Source of the DNA: DATBFU01 sp046735265
GTDB taxonomy: Bacteria; Acidobacteriota; Thermoanaerobaculia; UBA5066; Gp7-AA6
Length of the DNA stretch: 26,607 nt
Direction of reading: 5' to 3'
Assembly (NCBI GenBank): GCA_046735265.1
Contig: JBKPSZ010000228.1
Location: 1 to 26,607 of the forward strand
The number at the start of each line of letters is the position of its first letter. The first letter of the stretch is position 1. Below the pieces are notes generated by a model. That model was not told the DNA's origin, did not search any database, and worked only from the letters and a program-made list of their open reading frames with translations. Positions 15,998 through 22,025 of the stretch are shown one piece after another. The translations under genes were made by a program, and so were the position numbers.

Positions 15998-16414
15998 ATG
16001 AGGGTCCGCCTCGTATCCGCCGCCCACTTCTCCGCGGCGCACCGGCTGCACCGCGAGGACTGGAACGCGGAGAAGAACCGCCTCGTCTTCGACAAATGCA
16101 ACAACCCGAGCGGCCACGGGCACACCTACGGGCTCGAAGTGACCGTGGAAGGGGAGATTGACCGGGAGACCGGCTGGGTCATGGATTTCATGGACCTGAA
16201 GAAGCTCGTCCGCGAGCACGTCATCGCGCGTCTCGACCGGAGGCACTTGAACTTCGACGTCGATTTCCTTTCGGGCGTCAATCCGACGGCCGAGAACATC
16301 GCCGTCGGCATCTGGCGGGAGCTCGCTCCGCGCGTCCATCCGGCGCGGCTCGTCCGGGTGGCGCTCGCCGAGACCGAGAAAAACCGTGTCGTCTACGAAG
16401 GAGCAGCGGAATGA
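15998..16414 (+). CDS. 6-pyruvoyl-tetrahydropterin synthase/QueD family enzyme
   Basis: This 138-residue zinc enzyme of the T-fold COG0720 family acts on 7,8-dihydroneopterin triphosphate. Zinc ligands are H15, H40 and H42, the catalytic thiol is C34, the His of the catalytic relay is H83 (LDRRHLNFD), and the substrate-anchoring Glu is E125 (AETEKN). The active-site spacing is C-NNPSG-HGH, that is CxxxxxHGH. In this family that spacing is the PTPS (tetrahydrobiopterin) type, as in animal PTPS, whereas classical QueD has CxxxHGH. The enzyme may therefore make a pterin other than the queuosine precursor; that is inference. No queC, queE or queF lies nearby. ATG at 15998 probably begins a leaderless mRNA. 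The stop overlaps the next gene's ATG by 4 bases. Confidence 0.9.
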   Translation: MRVRLVSAAHFSAAHRLHREDWNAEKNRLVFDKCNNPSGHGHTYGLEVTVEGEIDRETGWVMDFMDLKKLVREHVIARLDRRHLNFDVDFLSGVNPTAENIAVGIWRELAPRVHPARLVRVALAETEKNRVVYEGAAE

Positions 16415-16662
16415 GCAGCGTTCCGGGGAAGAAGCTCACGCGATCGAGCAAGCACAAGATGATCGCCGGCGTCTGCGGCGGGCTGGCCGAATACTTCGGG
16501 ATGGATCCCACCGTCGTCCGGGTGGCCTACGTGCTGATCTCCATCGTCTCGGCGGCCTTCCCGGGAATCCTGGCCTACATCGTCCTGATGTTCGTCCTGC
16601 CGCCGCCGGAGGAGACCTCTCCGCCCGCGGCGACGCCGCCCCCGACGGCGCCGATCGCGTGA
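16411..16662 (+). CDS. PspC domain membrane protein
   Basis: This 83-residue protein is a stand-alone PspC domain. It has a basic lead (KKLTRSSKHKMIAGVCGGLAEYF), the conserved GVCGGLAEYFGMDPTVVRV box, and one TM hairpin or long TM (about residues 37-65: VAYVLISIVSAAFPGILAYIV), then a Pro-rich tail. In Enterobacteria PspC is an inner-membrane sensor of the phage-shock response. Short PspC proteins like this occur widely and their role is less clear. No other psp gene is present. ATG at 16411 overlaps the PTPS stop and its own stop overlaps the GTG of surE, so the three genes are translationally coupled. Confidence 0.9.
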   Translation: MSSVPGKKLTRSSKHKMIAGVCGGLAEYFGMDPTVVRVAYVLISIVSAAFPGILAYIVLMFVLPPPEETSPPAATPPPTAPIA

Positions 16663-17399
16663 CCCGGCCTCGCATCTTCGTCACGAACGACGATGGCGTC
16701 TTTTCCGAGGGGATCGAGCGGCTGGCTTCGTCCCTCGGCGAGGTGGGCGAAGTCGTCACGGTCGCTCCGGACCAGGAGAGGAGCGCCGCGGGCCACTCGT
16801 TGACGCTCCACAGCCCCCTGCGCGCCAAGATGATCGCGGAAAACCGATGGTCGGTGGACGGCACGCCGACCGACTGCGTCAACTGGGGGATCCTCCACCT
16901 GATGAAGGAGGCGCGCCCACGGCTCCTCTTCTCGGGTATCAACCTGGGATTGAACCTCGGCGACGACGTGACCTACTCGGGTACTGTCTCCGCCGCCTTC
17001 GAGGGGACGCTCATCGGCGTGCCCTCCGTCGCGATCTCGCAGGAGATCGAGACCGGGTTCACGTTCGAAGCCGCGGCGGAGTTCGCCGCCCGGCTCGCGC
17101 GCCGGCTCCTCGAAAGGCCGCTTCCGGCCGGCACGCTCCTGAACGTCAACGTCCCGGCGGGTCCGACGAAAGGGGTGCGGGTCGCTCCGCTCGGGAAGCG
17201 CCGGTACGGCGAGGTGGTCGTCGAAAAGCTCGACCCGCGCGGACGGCCCTACTACTGGATCGGCTCGGCTCCGCCCACGAGCCTTCTCGAGGACGGGACC
17301 GACATCGCCGCCGTCGCCGAAAAGTACATCTCGGTCACGCCGCTGCACCTGGACCTGACCGACTATCGCTCGCTCGAGGCGCTGAAGGAGATCTTCTGA
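16659..17399 (+). CDS. surE: 5'/3'-nucleotidase SurE
   Basis: This 246-residue metal-dependent nucleotidase removes phosphate from nucleoside 5'- and 3'-monophosphates and short polyphosphates. The N-terminal metal motif is TNDDG (Asp11 and Asp12), followed by VAPDQERSAAGHSLT and the Asn-bearing SGINLGLNLGDDVTYSGTVSAA. All the signature segments of the family are present, and the length is normal (about 250). The C-terminal arm with FLNVNVP-like LLNVNVPAG and TPLHLDLTDY is intact. The start is GTG at 16659, which overlaps the pspC-like stop (GTGA). surE is often next to pcm; here pcm lies 3.1 kb downstream with two opposite-strand genes between. Confidence 0.95.
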   Translation: MTRPRIFVTNDDGVFSEGIERLASSLGEVGEVVTVAPDQERSAAGHSLTLHSPLRAKMIAENRWSVDGTPTDCVNWGILHLMKEARPRLLFSGINLGLNLGDDVTYSGTVSAAFEGTLIGVPSVAISQEIETGFTFEAAAEFAARLARRLLERPLPAGTLLNVNVPAGPTKGVRVAPLGKRRYGEVVVEKLDPRGRPYYWIGSAPPTSLLEDGTDIAAVAEKYISVTPLHLDLTDYRSLEALKEIF

Positions 17400-17402
17400 G
17401 CA

Positions 17403-17419
17403 GAGCCGGACCGCGGCTC
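17403..17419. other. GC hairpin between convergent genes
   Basis: GAGCCG and CGGCTC form a 6-base-pair stem with a 5-base loop just after the surE stop and before the 3' end of the convergent dioxygenase gene. No U-rich tract follows, so a classical intrinsic terminator is not shown; it may stabilise a 3' end. Confidence 0.3.
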
Positions 17420-17481
17420 GGGGGCCGTTCACACGACCTGGGTCTCGCCCGCGCGCCAGCTCTCGGCGTTCTCGGGGAAGG

Positions 17482-18315
17482 TCAAGCCGGCGTTGGGCCC
17501 GCGTCCTTTCCGGCGTCGGATCCAGAAGCGTCCGCCACGAAGGCGAAGCTCCGCATCGCGAGAGTTCCATAGTCGAACCCGTCGTAGAGAACGTCGAGGC
17601 GGTCGCCGTCCCGAGACGCGCCGACGGCGAAGAGCAGCGGGTCCAAGTGCTCCGGGCTCGGGTGGGCGACGGACGCGTACGGCGCGAGGTCCCGCCACCG
17701 GATCAGGGACGCTTCGTCGCGGTCGGCCACGCGAGCCGCGAGCCAGCGATCGAACTCGCGCGCCCACGGCTCGGGTGGGGCGTCGCGATCGGAGAGGGAG
17801 ACGCGCGACAGGTTGTGGACGCCGCCACCGCTTCCGAGGAGGAGAACTCCACGCTCGCGCAGTTGGGCGAGATGCGCCCCTATCCGCCAGACGAGGGCGG
17901 GATCGCTCGGCCGCGGGAGCGAGATCGGGACGACGGGCACGTCGGCTCGAGGAAAGAGGAAGCGGAGCGGGACCCAGGCGCCGTGATCGAGAGGCCGCGC
18001 CGGCTCGGTTCGAGCGGCGATCCCGTCCTTCTCGAGCCGCGCGACGATCTCCACGGCGAGCGCCGAGCTTCCCGGGGCCGCGTAGCGAAGCTCGTAGAGT
18101 TCCGCCGGAAAGCCCGAGAAGTCGTGGAGGGTCTCGTGGCGCTCGGCGGACGAGACGCGCACGGGTCCGCCGGCCTCCCAGTGCGCCGAGACGACCACGA
18201 CCGCCGACGGACTCTGGCGCCGGCCGAAGTCCTCGAGCGATCGGCTCCACGCGTTCGACTCGAGCGCCGCCGACGGCGCGCCGTGGGAGACGAAGAGGGA
18301 AGCGGCGTGCGTCAT
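17482..18315 (-). CDS. LigB/DODA-type extradiol ring-cleavage dioxygenase (YgiD-like)
   Basis: This 277-residue protein belongs to the class III extradiol dioxygenase superfamily in its 4,5-DOPA dioxygenase branch, which uses a non-haem iron or zinc site. The metal and catalytic histidines sit in the expected boxes: FVSHGAPS (H11), VVSAHWEAGG (H45), HDFSGFP (H64), PLDHGAWVPL (H111), GSGGGVHNL (H167) and HPSPEHLDPL. The usual box is GSGSxVHNL, so the second Ser being Gly is a small departure. The natural substrate of bacterial YgiD-like proteins is not established. ATG at 18315 begins the normal family N terminus. The gene is convergent with surE and lies 67 bases after the E1 dehydrogenase gene on the same strand. 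Confidence 0.9.
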   Translation of the reverse strand: MTHAASLFVSHGAPSAALESNAWSRSLEDFGRRQSPSAVVVVSAHWEAGGPVRVSSAERHETLHDFSGFPAELYELRYAAPGSSALAVEIVARLEKDGIAARTEPARPLDHGAWVPLRFLFPRADVPVVPISLPRPSDPALVWRIGAHLAQLRERGVLLLGSGGGVHNLSRVSLSDRDAPPEPWAREFDRWLAARVADRDEASLIRWRDLAPYASVAHPSPEHLDPLLFAVGASRDGDRLDVLYDGFDYGTLAMRSFAFVADASGSDAGKDAGPTPA

Positions 18316-18382
18316 CGACCGAAATACGCGCCGCCCGAGGAACCGGTTGCGGAAGCCGCGGGGCGGGATGCGCCCCGCTGGC

Positions 18383-20434
18383 TCAATACGTCAGGACTTT
18401 CTTCGCCGCCTCGAGAACCTTCTCCGGGCTCGGCAGGATCGCCCGCTCGAGGATCCGGTTGAATCCGACGGGCGTGAACGTCGATCCGACCCGGCCGATC
18501 GGCGCGTCGAGGTACGGAAAAACCGTCTCCTGGATCTGCGACGCGATTTCTCCTCCGAACCCGCCGTGCACCTTGTCCTCGTGCGCCACGAGGAGACGGT
18601 TCGTCTTCCGGACCGAAGCCGCGACGGCTTCGAGGTCGAGCGGCACGAGCGACCGCAGGTCGATCACTTCGACCGACTTGCCCTCCTTTTCGAGCGCCTC
18701 GGCGGCCTCGAGCGCGAAGTGGACCGGCGTTCCGTAGGCGGCGATCGTCAGGTCCGTTCCCTCGCGCCGCGTTCGCGCCTTGCCGAACGGCACGGCAAAC
18801 TCGGCCGGCACGTTCGTGCGAGCGATGGGGTTGTTGTAGAGGAACTTGGGCTCGAGGTAGAGAGTGATGCCGCGGGAGCGCATCGCCGTCCGCAGAAGAC
18901 CGGCCGCGTCGTCGGCGTAGGCCGGTACGACGATCCGGATGCCCGGAAGCGTCGTCAGCCAGCCTTCGATGTTCTGCGAATGGTACAGGCCGCCGCCGAT
19001 GTATCCGCCGGACGCGATCCGGATCGTGACGTTCGGTACGAACTTGCCGCGCGTGCGCCAGTATTCGTGCGACATCTCGACCATCTGCTCGGCGGCGGGC
19101 CAGAAGTAGTCGGCGAACTCCGCGCCTTCGGCGACCACGCGGATCTCGGGCGAGAGCCTCGAGAAGCCGTCCGCCGTGCCCGTGATGAAGTCCTCGGCGA
19201 TCGGTCCGTTGAAAACGCGCTGCGGGCCGAACTCCTTCTGCATCCCCTTGGTAACGTTGAAGACGCCCCCCTTCTCACGGTAGGCGACGTCCTGCCCCCA
19301 GATGTACGTGTGCGGGTTGTGCCGGAACTCTTCTTTGAGCGTCTGGTTGATCGATTGGACGAGCGTCAGAGGTTCGCCCGAGCCGTCGGGGAGCCCTTCG
19401 GGCCAGCGTTCCGAGACCCAGGGCTCCGGGACGACGTACTCGAAGATGCTCGCCGGCTCCGGGTCGGGCGCCGCCTTCGCCCGGTCGGCCGCCTCCTCGT
19501 AGTCGTCCAGGTTCTGCTTCTCGATCGCCGAGAGCTCCGCCTCCGTCACGGAGCCGCTCTCGGTGAGCGAGCTGCGGAACCGGGGGAGCGGGTCGGCGGC
19601 ACGCGCCGCTGCGAGCTCCTCGGGCGTGCGGTAAAGCTCATGGCGGTCGGAGTTCGAGTGCGAGTGGATCCGAACGACGGTCGCGTGCACGATCACGCAG
19701 CCGGCGCCCGACCGCACGAACTCGACCGCCTCGCGCATCGCGCGGAAGGAGTCGAAGACGTCCAGCCCGTCGCAATGAATGATGCGGAGGTTCTTGAGCC
19801 CCGCGAAATTGTCGCTCGCGAGCTCGTTGGCGGTCTGGTCCGACTTCGGAACGGAAATGCCGTAGCCGTTGTCCTGAACGACGAATACGACCGGCAGCTT
19901 CTCCCGCGAGGCGCCGTTGACCGCCTCGAAGAAGTAACCCTCCGAGGTCGAGGACTCGCCGACCGAGCAGAAGACGATCGAGTCCCGGCCGTACGTCTTG
20001 ATCGCGCGGCCGAGGCCGGCCGCGTGCTGCGCGTGGTTGGAGACGCAGGAGGAGACGTTCTGGATCCCGATCTCCGGCTTCGCGAAGTGGTTGGACATGT
20101 GGCGTCCGCCGGATGCCACGTCCGTCGCCTTGGACATGCCGTTCAAGAGGATTTCTTCGGCCGTCAGCCCGGCGGCCACGCACGTGGTCAGGTCTCGGTA
20201 GTAGGGGAAGAGGTAGTCCCGTCCGGGACGGAAGGTCATCCCGAGCGCGAGCTGGATGGCGTCATGTCCGGCGCAGGGGGCGTGGTAGCTCCATCCGAGC
20301 CCCTGCTTCAGGTAGTTGGGGGCCCGGTCGTCGAGGACTCGGGCGAGGTGCATCAGCGCGTACCATTTTTTCAGCTCCTCGCGCGAGACCCCGGCCGTGG
20401 TTGGCGCGACTTCGGTTGCATCTTGGGGGGTCAA
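18383..20434 (-). CDS. Fused alpha-beta E1 component of a two-oxoacid dehydrogenase
   Basis: This 683-residue thiamine diphosphate enzyme has both E1 halves in one chain. The alpha half (about residues 20-330) shows the family pattern DYLFPYYRDLTT, GRHMSNHF, and the cofactor motif from G159 to N189 (SVGESSTSEGYFFEAVNG to QDNGYGIS). The beta half (about 360-683) shows GVFNVTKG, FNGPIAEDFITGTADG and VGSTFTPVGFN. It most resembles branched-chain two-oxoacid dehydrogenase E1; the E2 and E3 partners are not in the window. The metal-binding GDG/GDA triplet reads GES, with Glu for Asp. TTG at 20434 is well supported: a perfect GGAGGTGA ends 7 bases upstream, and a TAGAAT -10 lies upstream of it. It is divergent from pcm. 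Confidence 0.93.
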   Translation of the reverse strand: MTPQDATEVAPTTAGVSREELKKWYALMHLARVLDDRAPNYLKQGLGWSYHAPCAGHDAIQLALGMTFRPGRDYLFPYYRDLTTCVAAGLTAEEILLNGMSKATDVASGGRHMSNHFAKPEIGIQNVSSCVSNHAQHAAGLGRAIKTYGRDSIVFCSVGESSTSEGYFFEAVNGASREKLPVVFVVQDNGYGISVPKSDQTANELASDNFAGLKNLRIIHCDGLDVFDSFRAMREAVEFVRSGAGCVIVHATVVRIHSHSNSDRHELYRTPEELAAARAADPLPRFRSSLTESGSVTEAELSAIEKQNLDDYEEAADRAKAAPDPEPASIFEYVVPEPWVSERWPEGLPDGSGEPLTLVQSINQTLKEEFRHNPHTYIWGQDVAYREKGGVFNVTKGMQKEFGPQRVFNGPIAEDFITGTADGFSRLSPEIRVVAEGAEFADYFWPAAEQMVEMSHEYWRTRGKFVPNVTIRIASGGYIGGGLYHSQNIEGWLTTLPGIRIVVPAYADDAAGLLRTAMRSRGITLYLEPKFLYNNPIARTNVPAEFAVPFGKARTRREGTDLTIAAYGTPVHFALEAAEALEKEGKSVEVIDLRSLVPLDLEAVAASVRKTNRLLVAHEDKVHGGFGGEIASQIQETVFPYLDAPIGRVGSTFTPVGFNRILERAILPSPEKVLEAAKKVLTY

Positions 20435-20441
20435 AACGGTT

Positions 20442-20449
20442 TCACCTCC
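20442..20449 (-). promoter_or_regulatory. Full-length ribosome binding site GGAGGTGA for a TTG start
   Basis: On the minus strand GGAGGTGA is fully complementary to the 16S 3' end and sits 7 bases before the TTG at 20434. It settles the start of the E1 gene in favour of TTG over the nearby out-of-frame ATG. Confidence 0.75.
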
Positions 20450-20464
20450 GAGTTGGGATCCTCC

Positions 20465-20470
20465 ATTCTA
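20465..20470 (-). promoter_or_regulatory. Possible -10 element for the E1 dehydrogenase gene
   Basis: TAGAAT on the minus strand would place the transcript start near 20458 and give a leader of about 24 bases with the strong ribosome binding site. A -35 box is not apparent. Confidence 0.35.
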
Positions 20471-20518
20471 ACGGTCCGGGCCTCCGAATCCTTCCTTTTC
20501 TTCCCGCGCCCGCGCCCC

Positions 20519-20524
20519 TACAAT
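20519..20524 (+). promoter_or_regulatory. Possible -10 element for near-leaderless pcm mRNA
   Basis: TACAAT ends 8 bases before the ATG of pcm at 20533, so the leader would be 0-3 bases. No ribosome binding site is visible in the gap and the -35 region is weak. Confidence 0.4.
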
Positions 20525-20532
20525 CATCCAAA

Positions 20533-21210
20533 ATGCCCGATTCGCCCGCGCCGCAGCTCGCTTCCGCTCGGGAGCAGGCTCTTCGGCGCGAGATGGTCTC
20601 CCGCTACGTCGAGCCCCGCGGCGTGGACGATCCGCGCGTGCTCCAGGCGATGCGAGACGTGCCCCGGCACCTCTTCGTGCCGGAGCCGTTGCGCGCCAAG
20701 GCCTACGGGGACCACTCGCTGCCGATCGGTTTCGGTCAAACGATTTCCCAGCCGTACGTGGTCGGTCTCATGACGCAGCGTCTCGCGATCGAGCCGGGGC
20801 ACAAGGTCCTGGAGATCGGCAGTGGCTCCGGATACCAGACGGCGATCCTGGCGCGGCTCGCGCGCACGGTCTATTCGCTCGAGCGCATCGACGAGCTCGC
20901 CCGGCGCGCCGCCGGCGCGCTGCGCCGCCTCGGTTGCTTGAACGCCTCGGTCAAGGCCTTCGACGGAACCTACGGCTATCCGGCCGCGGCGCCCTTCGAC
21001 CGCATCCTCATCACCGCGGGGACCGATGAAGTGCCCGAGCCGCTGCTCGCACAGCTCGCGATCGGCGGACGGCTCGTCGCCCCGATCGGGCCGGCCGACA
21101 AGCAGCGCGTCCGCGTGATTCGCCGGCGCAAAACCGACTTCGCGCAGGAGGACGGAGAGCCCGTCGTCTTCGTTCCGCTCGTCGGCAAGTTCGGAAGGCC
21201 GCGCGCGTGA
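20533..21210 (+). CDS. pcm: Protein-L-isoaspartate O-methyltransferase
   Basis: This 225-residue repair enzyme transfers a methyl group from S-adenosylmethionine to isoaspartyl residues in damaged proteins, which starts their return to aspartate. Diagnostic segments are DVPRHLFVP (43-50), the substrate loop DHSLPIGFGQTISQP (60-74) and SAM motif I VLEIGSGSGYQTAIL (92-106), then FDRILITAG and LLAQLAIGGRLVAPIG. Length and order are normal. ATG at 20533 is preferred because it gives the usual family start with a TACAAT 8 bases before it; the frame is open upstream into the divergent E1 gene without family content. It begins a coupled pcm-acylphosphatase-apt operon with 4-base overlaps. Confidence 0.95.
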   Translation: MPDSPAPQLASAREQALRREMVSRYVEPRGVDDPRVLQAMRDVPRHLFVPEPLRAKAYGDHSLPIGFGQTISQPYVVGLMTQRLAIEPGHKVLEIGSGSGYQTAILARLARTVYSLERIDELARRAAGALRRLGCLNASVKAFDGTYGYPAAAPFDRILITAGTDEVPEPLLAQLAIGGRLVAPIGPADKQRVRVIRRRKTDFAQEDGEPVVFVPLVGKFGRPRA

Positions 21211-21476
21211 TCGCGCGCCGAGCCACGGTGGCCGGCCGCGTGCAGGGGGTCGGATACCGCTTCTTCGCCGAGCGGGCCGCACGCGAGCTCGGCGTGCACG
21301 GCTGGGTGCGCAACCTCCCCGACGGGAACGTCGAGTCGGTCGTGGAAGGGGAGGATGAGGCGGTCTCGCGCTATCTCGCTCGACTCCGCGAAGGCCCGCG
21401 CTCGGGCCGCGTCACCGACGTCCGCGTCGAGGAGACGGACTGGACGGGTTTCGAATCCTTCGAGATCACGCGATGA
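21207..21476 (+). CDS. acyP: Acylphosphatase
   Basis: This 89-residue small enzyme hydrolyses carboxyl-phosphate anhydrides such as acetyl phosphate and 1,3-bisphosphoglycerate. The phosphate loop GRVQGVGYRFF (10-20) holds catalytic Arg18, and GWVRNLPDGNVE holds catalytic Asn36; both are intact. The closing FESFEITR is the usual last strand. The start is GTG at 21207, which overlaps the pcm stop (GTGA), and its own stop overlaps the ATG of apt. The tight coupling implies co-expression with the repair and salvage enzymes around it, though a shared pathway is not obvious. Confidence 0.95.
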   Translation: MIARRATVAGRVQGVGYRFFAERAARELGVHGWVRNLPDGNVESVVEGEDEAVSRYLARLREGPRSGRVTDVRVEETDWTGFESFEITR

Positions 21477-21994
21477 GCGTCGATCTCGTCGCCTACATCC
21501 GGGACGTGCCCGACTTTCCAACGCCCGGCATCCTCTTTCGCGACATCACGCCGCTCCTGGCCGACCCGGCTGCGTTCTCCGAGGCGGTTTCGGCCATGGC
21601 CGCGCCGTTCCGGCACGGCGCCGTGTCCAAGGTCATGGGCATCGAGGCGCGCGGGTTTCTCTTCGGCGCGGCGATCGCGCGGGAGCTCGGCGCCGGGCTC
21701 GTTCCCGCGCGCAAATCGGGGAAGCTGCCGCGCCAGAGCCTGCGCGTGACGTACGGTCTCGAATACGGGCGGGACAGTCTCGAGATCCACTCCGACGCCT
21801 TCGCCCGGGGCGAGCGCGTTCTCGTGGCGGACGACGTCCTCGCGACGGGGGGTACCGCGCGGGCGGCGGCCGAGCTCGCCGAGAAGCTCGGAGCCGAAGT
21901 CGTCGGCCTGACGTTTCTGATCGAGTTGGGCAAGCTCAAAGGCAAGAAGCAGCTTCCCGGCCGCCGGATCCACTCGGTCCTGATGCTAGAATAG
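21473..21994 (+). CDS. apt: Adenine phosphoribosyltransferase
   Basis: This 173-residue cytosolic purine-salvage enzyme makes AMP from adenine and phosphoribosyl pyrophosphate. It has the family N terminus IRDVPDFPTPGILFRDITPLL, the base-site segment GIEARGFLFGAAIA, the flexible loop RKSGKLPRQ with following YGLEYG, and the PRPP-binding motif VLVADDVLATGGTA (116-129). The length is normal. ATG at 21473 overlaps the acylphosphatase stop by 4 bases. An extended -10 box for the next gene lies within its last codons. Confidence 0.95.
   Translation: MSVDLVAYIRDVPDFPTPGILFRDITPLLADPAAFSEAVSAMAAPFRHGAVSKVMGIEARGFLFGAAIARELGAGLVPARKSGKLPRQSLRVTYGLEYGRDSLEIHSDAFARGERVLVADDVLATGGTARAAAELAEKLGAEVVGLTFLIELGKLKGKKQLPGRRIHSVLMLE
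21984..21992 (+). promoter_or_regulatory. Extended -10 promoter element for the REC-EAL gene
   Basis: TGCTAGAAT matches an extended -10 element (TGnTAnnnT) at the very end of apt. Transcription would start near 21999 and leave a leader of about 27 bases, so the regulator may be expressed apart from the upstream operon. No -35 box is apparent. Confidence 0.4.
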
Positions 21995-22025
21995 AAAAAC
22001 TCAGGAAAAGCGAGCCCCGAACAAG

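Noticed and set aside
12299..16339. One open minus-strand frame of 1346 codons that could look like a giant PLD-containing fusion protein
   Set aside because: Only the last 355 codons carry PLD features and start at an ATG with a good ribosome binding site. The rest is an arginine- and proline-rich shadow lying over the ABC exporter, GNAT and PTPS genes.
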